Shown piece by piece: positions 50,201-63,473 of a DNA stretch of 64,000 nt. Positions within the stretch are counted from its first letter, which is position 1; each line of letters begins with the position of its first letter. The notes below the pieces were generated by a model. The model was not told where the DNA came from, ran no database searches, and worked only from the letters and a program-made list of their open reading frames with translations. Both the position numbers and the translations under genes were made by a program. Source of the stretch: Mesaphorura yosii (Eukaryota; Arthropoda; Collembola; Poduromorpha; Tullbergiidae); assembly GCA_009869945.1 (NCBI GenBank), contig WIXG01000095.1:124001-188000 (forward strand). The letters run 5' to 3'.

Positions 50201-50951
50201 AAGGAAAACCCCCCTGGCCATGTCTTTGCCCTGCTAGGGCTTATTTTCGCAAAGCAAAGCAAGCCAACTAAACGTGACGAAATTGATGAGTTTTTATTTT
50301 TTGCAAGTGTTATTACTTTGCTTTGGTCGGCTAGTTGCGAAACACGGAACATGAATCCAATCCACATCCACCCCTTTCTCTTTGCGTCGTAAAACTCAGA
50401 CGGAGAAGAGTTTCGCATTCGCAGTAGCCATCTCGTACCTTTATGGATCTATTAAACATGTTTTCAATTCCAAAGACCCCGAAACGGCAACGGCGCTACT
50501 ACCGAAACACTGCTGAGAGAAGTATGCAGTTAAAGTTAAAAGTATTGGCCAATAAGCGACGAGTGAGGGCCCAGACAGCATCCACAGAGCAGATGCGTGA
50601 AATTCGTTTTAGGATACAGTTACTGTTACAGGAAAAGAGTTTTTAGAGTAGCTGATGAAAGAGAAGAATCGCGACGGCCGGGTCGTAAAAATGTTTGCGA
50701 CGACGACGACGAATGTGCCAAATGCCAATGCCAGCGTACGCTTACGGTCTACTCAGGCTCAAGCCAAAACAACAACAATACGCAATTTTGTACGCAATAT
50801 ATGTACGAAAAATCTCGGGCCACGGGTAGGAAATAGACCATTGCACTCAGTCACTCAGGAATGATTGCACGGTAGACACGGTAGGGAAAATTATAGCATG
50901 GTGGATGATGCAACTACGCAGTTTCGTTCCCGAAAATCCATTTTATGGCCG
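47213..50951. other. Gene-free stretch
   Basis: About 3.7 kb without a recognisable gene. Longest frames such as 49930-50418 minus and 49937-50392 plus overlap each other on opposite strands and look like chance. Confidence 0.4.
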
Positions 50952-50969
50952 AATAATAATAATAATAAT
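50952..50969. repeat. (AAT)6 microsatellite
   Basis: Six perfect AAT copies in noncoding DNA. Confidence 0.9.
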
Positions 50970-53900
50970 AGCAATGGCAATGGTGAATGTTTCTATTTAG
51001 GAATAACTCTTTGCGAACAATGAACGTGCAGGCGAGTTCGTTTGTGTCCTGCGTCTATGATATGATTGGTCCGGCGACCATCTTTAATTTCTGTACACCC
51101 AAGCGATGCGTGGAAGAGTCATCATCACAGTTCGCAGTTACCTTCACATGCTTCATCTATTCATGGTTTTTAAAAACATGCACGCTGTGCCGTTTATTCG
51201 CATTCGAGGGGAAGAATGATGATGTTTTACGGCCTCTTTTACGATTTTGTTTTCGAGAAATTTCAAATCGTAATCACAATTACTGAAATTTCAAAGTTTA
51301 CGATTTGCAATTGACGTGAAAGTTCATGTACTCTGAATGTTGTGATTTGCTAAGTTTATTCTTGCTTGGCGTGCTTTATTTCAATGCGAGGCCACCGAAA
51401 TTTCTCGTACGCAGCACATATGAGTGCAAAATTTGCAAAAAATGGCTTCGAATATCGGAGAGTCTGTTTAATTTACGTTTTGTGGGTTTGCCAATTAATA
51501 TGCAGTCGGCACTTGCAGTATTTCCTAGCCTTTCTAAGTTTTAGGGTACGGGAAGTTCAAATATTCCTTTGAAATCAACCCAAATTGCAGATCAAGCGTC
51601 AAAGCTCTCAACGAGGCAGACAATTGTGGCGTTTTTCTCGAAGAAAGCAAATAACTTTCGTTTTTTGTTCTTTCACGTTCACGTTTAATAACACACACCG
51701 ATGAGACAGCTAAAGCATCAAGTAAACGCCAGAGCGAAACCCGAACAAGCGTTGAAACCTTTTACTCTTGCCTCAAGTCAAGAAAATATTTACTAGTTAC
51801 GTCAATCCAGTCAGAAAAGATAATTGCCTCTTTTTTCTTCTGTAGTGCCAGAGCCAGAGAATGAATACGAGCACCAGCACCGTCAACTATCAATTTAGTG
51901 ATCTTAGCCACGTATAAACTGGGGCAGTGCGAGTGCGAGATGCCGAACGAGTTTTCAGCGTAGACAGAATGAAAATGGTTGGAAATTGCAATTATCCACC
52001 GCTGACCGGACCCGACTGACTGTTGGCTGATATACGAAAGCAGTGTTTATATTTTTATGCAAGTCTGTGAGTGTATATTTACTATTTCTGTCGTTCTGTG
52101 AACTGACCAGTGGTATTGTGATTTAATGAAGAGCGACCTGAAATAAGTAGATTCAATAAGATCGTAGAATATCGCGTTTCAATTCAAGAAGAATCAAACG
52201 ATGGCGACGACGATGGACAAGAAGAATTTTAGTTAAACAAAGCCGGTACTGACGTAAGTTTTATTTTGTTGCTTTGGGGTCTGAGAGACATGAGGTAGTT
52301 CTGAGTTCATCAAATTGCGGACCACAAATATAAACAATGGCAATTCGCATGTCGCCTGCTCGCGTCAGTACTGATTCTTAATTCTATTCTTGTTCCGATT
52401 CTTCCTACGCATAGCTCTTGTTGGTGTCTAGAGATGTCTGTGACCGTCGTGTCGCAGAATCGCGTCGCAGTAACTCTGCTGTTCTACGAACACTGAACTG
52501 AATTGAACTAAATTTAATAATGTTCATCACGTACCGCAGATTATTAGGATCTTCTTGCATAATGCAGTGAGACTTGCACCATAGCATATGACGCAAATAC
52601 AAAGACTCCAGACAATTATTTCCAGTCCCAGCGTTCCGAAATAGTTCATTTTCTACTCTATTTGCTTAGAAGAACAGCGACAAAATCTGTGAGCTACGTC
52701 CCGTAGCTGGAGGTGAGAATCTCAAAGGCTTAGCAGAAATTGTGCGCTCAGTTGTGAAACAATTTATCCAGCCACTGCCAGACTTCTACTTTGACAGTAT
52801 CATCGCTGGAGCATCAGGAAAATCAGGATGTTGAGGAAGCAGTTGGATGCATCCAGCCTGAAAAGCTGGAAGTGTAGATTGAACCACGCTGGCTGCCGTG
52901 GCTGCTGGTGTTGAGCCTCAACCTGAGACAGCATCATATCATTCGCCGTTTCGCGTCCACCCATACTCCACGCAGTGGCTTGTTGTGGCTGCTGTGGTTC
53001 TGGTTTGAGTGCACCGCATGAGTATTTATTTTGCATACAAGATTCGTACTCGATTCAGTTACAGTTTAACGTTTCCCAAAGCGATACGTGCATCAAGAAA
53101 CCTCTGAGAACACGCGAGTCTGCATGCACTGAGCAGTGAGTGCGGCCCAGTGCGACTGCTTCGGTTTGCCAAACTTTGTACTTTACTCAAATCATTGATT
53201 ATGGTCTTGAAACATTTTATAGGACTGTCGTCGTGATAGTGCGAGTGCGAAAAGTGATAGCTGAATCAAAGCGTACGTTATAATCTGTCTCATACAATAA
53301 GATCACATCTGACTCTGACTCCTGCTTCTGCTGCATTTTGCATTCTTCATGTTCCCTGTGAATCGCGTCAGACCTAAATCTTTTTTTACACTTGCAAAAC
53401 TTACAATTTATTATTTATAACCAAACCGATCCAAGTTGCTCATGTCAATCAAGTGACGCAGTTGGTTTGCTTCTTCTTCTTCGGCTGCTTCCACTGCAAT
53501 TTGTCCATCGGGCATCGGGCAGGCGAAGATTTGGTGTGATACGGAAATGACAGTGCCAATGGCATATCAAACGCCGGACACAAAAGATGAGACGGTAGAA
53601 TAGAATTTGTTTTGCCTGTCTCACCATCACGGACATTGGACAGAAACGCGACAGTTGAAAGACTCAATAGTGTATTTTGCATTTTGCCTGCGAACGTAAT
53701 ACACACAGCACGTCTATCACAATAAGATTGGTGCAGTTGGGCGGTCATTGTCAATCCAAGTCAAGGAAAGACACTGGACTTAAACTCGAAGGAATTGCAA
53801 TTGGGCATTGGATTCACTGGCAGTAAGTTGGCTTGTTTTGCATTTATTTCCTGTCATGTCTCCCGGCACCGACGCTGCAGTTTGCTGACGACGTAAGACA

Positions 53901-56900
53901 ACTTGTCTCATTCATTATCGCAATTGCGATGGGTATCAAAACACAACACGCATGATAAGTTTCCGCAGCTCAGTCTCGATGTTTTGTTTTATCGCAAGGC
54001 TAATTGAAGCTGCGGCTACGGCTTTCAGGCCTCATCGTAGTAGTAGTTTGTCCTAAGACACATGGTCTCGACTGTGTGTTGAGTACTTTTTTAAACCCCA
54101 AAACAAGATTACTGCCACTGCGTAAATATCAGCATCAATTATTAAATGCCGGGTCATGACTTCACTCAATTACAAAAGTTACACAAAAGATAAGAGTTTG
54201 TCTTGTCTAGTCTTGAGGTTGTAAATCAACACTCAACAACACAACCCCATATTTTCTTTATGAGACATACTTTGATTAAGTGTATCACAAACATCAATAC
54301 GCGTATTATTGACAACGTATTCCATCTGATACTCGAAAGCATTGATGGCAGTCCAGGGGGTAAAATAGGAGTTTGTTCCACGTAATGAATAGTTGATATA
54401 TTGATTGGCACCGGCAAGCGGCAACCGACTATGGGCTATTGTCATCGCGACTCGCACAAATTCGGAAACAAACTTATAATTAAGTTACAGCGACTTTATC
54501 CTCTTCGTTGCATTTTGCTTATGTTGACATTTCCAATATACAATATTATATATACACATACTTACTGTTTGAGTAGCTCGAGTGAGTGTGTGTGATTGAA
54601 GTATCGAGCTGGACATCAAAGACGCTTTTGTTTTTGTTCCAACTCAACTCTTTTCATGAAAATGAAGTGAACTACACACGTTAGAACTCCGTGCAGGACA
54701 CGGCACAGGCGCAGCTAGTTTGAATCGTAAATAGTGAATCAAAGTTCGCAAATGCTGTTCCCATTTTGGACTTGTGTTTCTACCTCAGACTTTCAAGTTA
54801 CGCAAGACCTCTGCCTGCTAGAGCAAAAAAAAGGCATTTACACAAACGTCCTATTCTCCAATTTACGGATCCAGACAGACGCATGACGCAGCGAAGCGGT
54901 ATTGCAATTCAATATTTTCGTTATTGTGTTTTGCGCGTTGATTCATTCGTATACTAATAATATTGGTCTAGCGGACAGAAATAGAAGTATTGAGTAAGCG
55001 ACTACAATTTGGTGTGCAACCCGGACCTGCAACAATAAACGGAAGCAGATTATTGCGAGCTAGAATTAGAGGTAGGTTTCTCAATTTTTAATCTCAAAGA
55101 TGCATTTTTTATTTTACTGCGTCATTCCTGAAAGCGATGTTAATAAAGAGTGCACGCCAAAAATTTGTGTCTGATGAAGACCTTGAAGGAGAAAATTGTA
55201 ATACAAATATCGAAATGAGAAATAGTAGAAGCCACGCACGAACCAGACGAAAAGAGCATTATGTAATACCGGCATCGCATTACTCGCTCGAGTTCCTCAA
55301 TACGTGTGCAATGTCACAATCGAAATGCTACAATATTTCGTTTGATGTTGGTAAATGGTAATCCCAGTCCAGCATCAGCATAATAAGATGGCACATATTA
55401 TATTTATATATTAACGCGATACACCAGCTTTACAGCAAGCAAGATGTAATACGATAAGACGTAAGAAGGCTTAATGTTGATGAAAACTCGTGAAAATTAG
55501 CGAGATCAAGTCGGCGCGGCGCGCGGTGGCTGGAAGGACAACATATCATTTGCAATTTGCAATCTTGAATTGGCTTCTACTTCTACTTTCATACACGCGC
55601 ATTTCGTGCAGTATGCAAATTAAATGCTGTTCTAGCGCGCATTTTCAATTCCAGGTTGTATTCGCTGTTCACTGCAGGAGTCTGCTTCAACTTAATTAGA
55701 AAAACCATTGAGGAACGTGTTCATGTCTTGCCTCATACCTTATGCCTTCTGCAATTGCGGTGCGATTTATGGGCTCGCAAGTTCATTATACACGCAGGCA
55801 GCATTTACACTCTACATATTGCGATTGCGGCTGCAAATTCCAATTACCCCAGGAAAATTGAATGACAGGACGTAAATCAAAATTTGGTCGGGGATTATTT
55901 AACATTAATGTGTTTCGCACAAATTCAATTTAATGCACGGGTGCCTTTGTTCTGATATCTTGCTGTTTCTCCTTCATTTTCGTACGTGGCATTCTCGCCA
56001 GGTCGAATAAGTATTCGGCCTGATGACATGGCGCATGACTGTGACTGGCGCATGAGGCTCAGCACGATGTTTTGTGTCAGTTTCTTGTTCTTTCCTTTGT
56101 CGTCGTGCCCAACTGCAATTTATTTGCTACCTATCCCCTAATGAACCTTGCACTGAGGAATTTCTGAAGTCTTTATCGTACTATAATTTATTACGATGCG
56201 ATCAGCAGCAATTGAGTGATCCTTCGCTCGCGCTTGTGTGTTTTATAATATGAACTATTCTCAGTCCACTTTTTTGTGGTGCAACTGCAGCCCAAAGAAG
56301 ATGCTATATGCGAAATGCGCCTATGCGACAAAGGACAAAGTGCAAAAACGTGAAGCATAAATCGTAAAACGCTATGTGGCTGCGTAATACGCAAAACTTT
56401 GCGAACTTTTTTTCTGTAATGCATCGCCTCGGTGGCCGCGACAAATACCTTTGTGATTTGCGAAACCAATAACACAGTCCACGAGTCGAAAGACCTTCTG
56501 ACTTTCTGGAGCATCATTTTACTTTGCCGATGGAGCAGAGCACGCAATCGGTAATGGCAACGCAAAAGTTTAGGAATTTCGAAGTTGGGAAAACGCTTTG
56601 CTTGTATTCCTCGCATGTCAAAGAGATGAGAGAATGAGAGTGAAGTTGGGCATAATATGAGCAGCATTGTGTCGTGATTCAAACCCAGGCGAAAAAGAAG
56701 GAATGCTAATTTCAATCAAGATGCATGAAATCTGTATATTGACTAGACTGCCACGATATAATATGCACAAGGTCGGTCGTCCGCGTCCGGTACGGCACAC
56801 GCTAAAAAGAGACAAGAACGAGCAGTGACATTGGCAAGCGGCTGATAAGCCTCCACCGTCCATGCGACATGGTTTGAAAAGTGACGCTCACATTTTCTGA

Positions 56901-59900
56901 GCTCACTCACATAATCTGTATTACATGAATTCATTTAGAATTGAGTGCCCGACCAGAATTTCGCATTTAAATATCACCTCAGATTCTATCGAATGAATAA
57001 AAACCCACCTGCATTAACACAAGGGGAGATGTACGTTTTTATAAATTATATTACGACTTTTATATCTTACTGAGACCGTAGAGACAGAAGACTGTGCATG
57101 ATAAGCGGACAAAACCTTTCCCAGTTTTAGATAAGAATGGTTAGTGAAGAATATGAATGATTAATCAGTTTCAAACTGTGTGTGCGAACTTGACCACTTG
57201 AAAAGGTGCGTTTTTAAAATTGACGTTGTTAACGCGGCTTGATGATCAGGTTCACAGGCTGGGGTCACAAGGTTTCAAGATTATAACTCTGACGGATCAC
57301 TGACCAGTTACTGCTGACACCGACGGACAATGGCATCTACCATCACGAGCATGACGGACAGCCCGTCACGGGCAGCGTCATTTGCATATGTTGGTAGACA
57401 TTGATCAATAGAGGTTTTAGACTGACTTGCCCAGACACGCTAACGGTGGGGTATCTACTCTAAAATTCCGCAAGTTCTGGAGCGCAACGCAATTCGCATC
57501 GCAATTCGATACTCGTGCTCAAGTTGTAACGTAAGATTCTTGCAAACTTCTGCAAGCAAGCCCTTATCAGTGTTTACTGAATGCCTGAAGTTCGCATGTA
57601 CTGAATTTGCGTCACAGTCGGGCCTTGCCTTCAGATTTTTTACTTTTCTAAGCGTTTATTCTTTTCTTTGAGATTCCTCACCAGATGCATGGCACAAGCC
57701 GGCTGCTTAAAAGAGTCGCTACTGCTATTTTGTTAAAGTTTGTTTTAAACTGTTACACATAAACGCGTATCACACAAAGGCACCGCACGGCGCTTAGTTA
57801 AAGTTATTTAAGTCACACACTGCTGCATAAATGACACATTTATTCTGATGTGTTTGTTGCCCAGCTCGTTAGCGAATCCAGAACACATTATTCAGCATTC
57901 CATTCATAATCGATCAGTTGTACAAGTCATGGACATAAGGTTCATGTACGATTACAGCGCCAGAGCTCCAGAATTCTTAATTAACAGCTTTGAATTGGTA
58001 ATTTGACTGATTTATGTCTTCCTTTTGAGGAACATGGAGGACGACTCTGAGCTGCGATCTTGCAACTCTCGTAATCTTACGATTTTGCATTCAGACAAGT
58101 TCGCAAGCCGTACGTACGCGTACGCAGATGAGGAGAAGCCTTAGCCTTGGCGTGTTGAGAGAACATTATCACCATTCCTCGCACTCTGAAGGAGTCTAAT
58201 TAGCGGCCTGATTATTTAGTAGTAGCACTCTCGCATTCGCGATTTCCATTTATCACAGCACGAGCATAACGTACTTGCGGCCGCGTGTCGGTGTGTCCTG
58301 CAGTTCTGACCGGAACTCCCTTCACCATGCTGTCCCCGTTTTCAACCATAAATTTAATCTTTGGCTGAATAGTCTCAAATTACGGGAAGACTGAAACATG
58401 CAATTTTGTTCGCGCAAAGTCACTCTGTTAATTTGATTATATCAGCGTCAGGATTCTCTCAAGGAGGCTGGAAATGGGGCAAGTTTCTGGAAAACCAGTT
58501 TTGCACAAGCGTTTCTTTGCAATAATGCGTAGGGCAGTTAAGTGAGACTTTCAACTTTCTCCAGTTTAGTCTAGTTTTAAGTGTTTGTTTCATTCATTCA
58601 GACTCCAGTGAATGATAGCTAAACAAAAACGATAGTGATTACTCACAGCTGTACCGCAGATCCTTAAACTCGGAACAACCACTGCCAGGTGCACGGTAAG
58701 GTTTCAGACAGACAGGCAGAACTTTGCAACTAATGAGAAGAAAGCGTAAAAGCGCAGTGAGACAGAGTGCGAGTCCTTCACCATGTCGAATAACGCGTTC
58801 TGCGTAATTTGGCGTAAGTCACTTGAAGTGACTCAAGTTAAATGGGAAAACGAGAAACCAAATTAGTGCAGCTGTGTGGCTTAAGAGAAAAATCAAAGAC
58901 AAGGCAAACTGATTTAGCCACAGCCACAGCACATGGGGCTGATGTCTATAAATAATTAATGGCAAGAGCTAATTGAATGAAAGCTACTACTGAATTTATC
59001 CATGCTATAGGGCGCATATTACATAATAGTGATGGGTCTTGGAGCAAAAAGTGGTTTTCTGTGTAACGCAGTTATTCTGTGGTGATCTTAATATCTTCAA
59101 CAAGGCAGTGTGGGCGTGAGAGCAATGAGGGTTTTACTTTCTCCATATTAATTCCGTATGCGTTCTCTGCCGTGGCCGTGGCTGTAAGATGGATGGCCAT
59201 GTAAATGGGAAAATGACCCATCAAATGTCGAACTTGAGTTGTTGAACAATTTTCTCATGTCTCATGTTTGAAGCGGCAAGCAACATATTTCAGGTGAAAG
59301 AAACATCGGTTTATATTTCTCTGGCATTTCTCTTTGTTACACGGGCCTACAGTACAGGGCGAAAATTCTTTTCGCAGTAAGCTGGAATTATTCAATTTTC
59401 CATCTACGCGTCCATATAATGTTTTCGTCCACAGACGGCCTAACTCAACTCGGTTCTGATGATATGACGTAAAATATTATTTACGCTTTGCATTTCACTG
59501 TTCAAAGCACACTGAGAAAAAAAATACGGGCCTCCTCTGCCTGCACTCTGCGCCTCCGTCGTCGTCTGTCTCTCCACCTCGTCGTACGTCGCATCTTTAA
59601 CATTTACATTTGCATTGCAGTTTATTTCGTAATTTTTAACGCTCAACTTTAAAACTTAAACTTCTGGCTGGCCCTTGCATGCTTTAGCGTACCGCAGTGC
59701 AGTAAATAAAAGTTTACATATTGTCGAATGTCGATAAAATTAAATTATGGGGTTCTGAATTGCAATGCAATATTGCTCAAATTGCAACATCAATGAAGTC
59801 ATAAAGTAATACCAAACTATAAAGTTAGTCTGAGCCCATGAACTTTGACTTTCTTTGAGTCTGCAACAATTTAAACTTTTTCAATAAATTCGGGCAAAAT

Positions 59901-61323
59901 GGGGCTTCAATCAATATGCAGATGCTGCTGCGAAGGGTTCAATCAATTGATTTTGTAGTGTGGAGAGAATGAAGACGAGGGTTTTAGTACGAGAATGAGA
60001 ACATGTTATTTGCGTTTTTGCAATAAATGCAAAAAATTGTACACCATTTCGCAATCGTAGCGAAGCGTAGTGCGACTGGATCGTTGCCGTGTTTGGCCGA
60101 TGAAGGCATTTAATGGTTTGGCAAGAACGTGGAAAAAACTGGGGATTTAATTTTTTTAATTAAGGAATACCAAAACTTAAACCCACTCCAACCCCAATAC
60201 TTGTAGTTATAGTTAAGTTGTCGGCTGCCGGCCTGTAATTTGCATACTTGAGGAGGCACAGGCGCGCGGGTCGGTTTGGTTCGGCAAGTCAAGAGTGTAT
60301 TAAGTTTCGAGATGGGACGGGGTCAGAGTTGCTTGCCCAGTCCAGTAGTTGTTTAATTTATTTGTTGTGGTGGTTGGCGCTTGGAGCGGAGGTTGATTAC
60401 GGATGTGCTGACTGAAAAATTCGGTTGTACGAGGATTGAGGACGAGGCTCATGGTAAACATCCAGTAAACACTTGATTGAAAGCATTTCTTTCTCTGAGT
60501 ATCATTAATTCGTACAACGCTGAATAACAAGCACTTTAATTCATAAAATTTGCAATAATTGCAGGTTGCTGCTGCATGCATGTTACGCAAAACACAAACG
60601 TATGACAGGTTGGCCAGTCTCGGTATTACGGCTGTAGTGTAGAAGTGAGGAGGAAGGAACGACCTCCACAATGAAATTGCTTCCTTTCTTCTCCCGCAGC
60701 AACGTTTAGATTGCATCCTTTCATTCGAATTTGATTATAATAATGGTATTTACTATTCTGCAATAACATGCCACTATTTAGTTACATGTGCCGATACGCT
60801 CGAATTATGCAAGCTATCCTCGGTCGAATGTCTGATGACACTGATTCTGCAGTTGGCTGAGCTCTCGGTGATGACGTGCACGGGTTAATTTATGTAATTC
60901 AGTTGAATTTTTATCATTCCTTGACATCTCACGGTAATTGCGTGGACATTATTACGCGTATTATGCACAAAAGGCGAGTTGTAAGAGCTTTATTGACGTT
61001 ATCCAATGGCAAATCTTAAGCGTGGCTGTGTCAAGACAAAGCAAGCTTGAAGCTTAAAATTCGCGAATAGGTCTGCGAAAATTGAAATTCTTCACCTTCC
61101 AGACAACCAGTTTCAGCTCTGCATATGATTCAAGAATCAGGCTTTCATATGAAGTGAAATTTAAAGGTGTATCCGCGCAAGTGCCTGCGCTCTGCTCGTT
61201 ACGTAAGCGCATAGACTCTAGAGAGAACCTGGCCTTACTCGTGAAAAGAGTGTGAGCATGGCGTGGGTCAACATCTGAAATTTATATGCCGATTTGTTAG
61301 TGCCAGAATCGAAACGTGATAAT
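50970..61323. other. Large gene-poor region
   Basis: About 10.3 kb where I recognise no exon, RNA gene or complete element. Frames up to 174 codons (56191-56715 minus) show no domain, no membrane topology and no coding-like bias. It could be intergenic regulatory DNA or a large intron of a gene beyond the window. Confidence 0.4.
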
Positions 61324-61941
61324 TCACGACTTTAGAATATCAAATACAGGCCTCTCATTGTGTACGCCTTCCTCGTACACTAGTTGAGCTAGCTGGAACG
61401 CTGAATTGTAAGACCACAGTTGAAACCCAACCTCGCTGAAACGCTTGACGGATGTCCCCAACTCGCAGAAATGCCAGGAAGTTTCTGCACCTTGAGGTGG
61501 CGAGGAAGTCCTGCGCCAGAGCCACGGGTAGTTGATCACTACTGACGCCGTGCTCTGCTAGGACTGACGTTGTCTCTTCTGACCCCACGTTGACTGATGA
61601 CGAGCAGGACAATAGACTACATAAACGACAGCCTGGATGAAACCGATCCAAAGACACCACTCGACCAGAGATATTCTGCGATCTTGTGAACGAGTAAGAC
61701 AAGAGTGAAGTGCTTTGGACGCGGACAAACTTTACATCAAATTGCAAGAGTTTATTTCAAAGAGTCAGCAAAATGGTAAAAAAACAAGTGAACAATGACC
61801 AATGACCCAAAATCATGAAAATTTCCTTCCTTTTATAAGAAAAGTCTGAGTTCAAAACCTTGTCTAAAAATAGCATTAAAATGGACAGAAAGACAAAAAT
61901 TGACAAAGGTAGTCCCACCGAAAGCAGGAACCCCAAACACA
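61324..61941 (-). mobile_element. Possible LTR-retroelement fossil (LTR-like block)
   Basis: Read on the minus strand, the block opens with TGTGTTTGGGG at 61941. A TATAAAAGG box and an AATAAA poly(A) signal follow in the order expected within an LTR, and then a G+C-richer leader-like part unlike its surroundings. No coding part of an element is seen, so it would be a broken remnant or solo LTR. The family cannot be assigned, the left border is uncertain, and no target-site duplication was confirmed. Confidence 0.3.
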
Positions 61942-63473
61942 TTGTTTAGTCACGGCTTTTTGCTTTTTTATTTTTTGGGTTTCTATTGAGCCTCAGTTCA
62001 GTGCATAAATCTAGAATCCCGTGTCATCTCAGTCTGGACTCTTGATCCGTGGTTCCCGCCCAAACGATGTTCATGTTCACATTGCAACAGCTGTTCCATA
62101 AACTACACATTATTAATTACATCTTGTTAGCTTTGTTAGATTTTTATTGCAAGTATGGTGCCATTTGCTCTGTCCTCGTATTGTTCGTTTTATTTCCAGC
62201 GTGCAATTCATCCTTATTTTCTTATATTTGCGCCCTTTTTGAGCTCCGTTGATGACAATTTCAAATTATAAGAATCTTTTCATAACTAAATACCATTTAA
62301 TACCACCAAGAGTTCATTTGTTTTGTTGTTGGCGTGTAATTCTCAAAAACAACACATTCTCACGATTCGATGCGTTGAAAGCCATAGCCGAAGCACAGGC
62401 GAAGGCGACACAAAGACCATCATTTCCTTTTGCCTACTCATGGATTTTCCAATCAACGGAGAACACGAACGAAGAAAGAAATGGAAATGGGAATCGCAAT
62501 TTCTTGTACAGCTCGACAGTTAAGACATCGGTAAACAAGAGCTCAGCAAAACACGAGTTTCGATTTCAAGCTGTCAACAGTCTACTCATATTTCATGCTG
62601 ATAATAAGAGCGAGTAGAATTTTTAAACTTTATTAACTGTGGATTTGTCACGTATGCGTCTGCGTGTGCTTATTTGCAATGTGTCAGAAAATTGACAACA
62701 GCATCAACGAAAAAACAAGGGTCATGGGAATTCAAATCGCTGGATTCCTGTTGTGCTGTGTTTTCTGAATGAGCGAACAGAAGCAGAAATCTCAGAAATG
62801 TGACATAGCTCGAACTTTAGCCTTTAGGGCAAGAAGTGGGCATGAAAGTGCAGAAAGGTTTTGCATAATGCGTGCGTGATGCATGAGGCAGTTCTTAAGG
62901 TTCACGGCTGCAACCTGCAAGAAGTGAAGAAATAAGACTTCTTGAATCTTGAACTTGCAGACAATGACCAAAGTGGAAGAGCGTAATTACGTCTGGACTT
63001 TGTATTTCCTTGATAGCGATCAGATTAAGATATGCACAATGTGCTCCTCGGTTCTGTTGACAGAAGATGCACGCACGCGCATACGCGATCATGCCGGAAA
63101 TCTCATAACCATCAGCAGATAGATGCAAATCAGGTAAATGAAGGCAGTACAGCTTCAATTTATCACAGCCACAGCAATAGTCGCAGACGTAACTAAAATT
63201 ATAGCAAGATTCCATGAGAAGAGGCCATACATAAAATTTCCGGTTTAGTTATGGTTAAGGAAGAAATAACCGGCTCAGCATTTTGGTGCTGCAGCCAGCT
63301 CGTTATTCTCTAGCCTTATATACACCTACAAAGGATATTTCAGGGATACATATTAGTTTATGGGGCATGCTTTTGTATGAGGAAACATGCAAAAGAGCAT
63401 GAGAATGAAACCATGAATAAAATTGCCATTTTCAAAGCATGGACTTTAATGAAATCGTAATGTTATCTCATTT
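61942..63473. other. Gene-free stretch
   Basis: 1.5 kb with no recognised feature. The frame at 62249-62617 has no family resemblance. Confidence 0.4.

Noticed and set aside
49930-50418. Two overlapping open frames of over 150 codons on opposite strands
   Set aside because: They cover the same bases on both strands, show no domain or membrane pattern, and lack splice or poly(A) context.
56191-56715. 174-codon minus-strand frame
   Set aside because: No family resemblance, irregular composition, and no supporting exons nearby.
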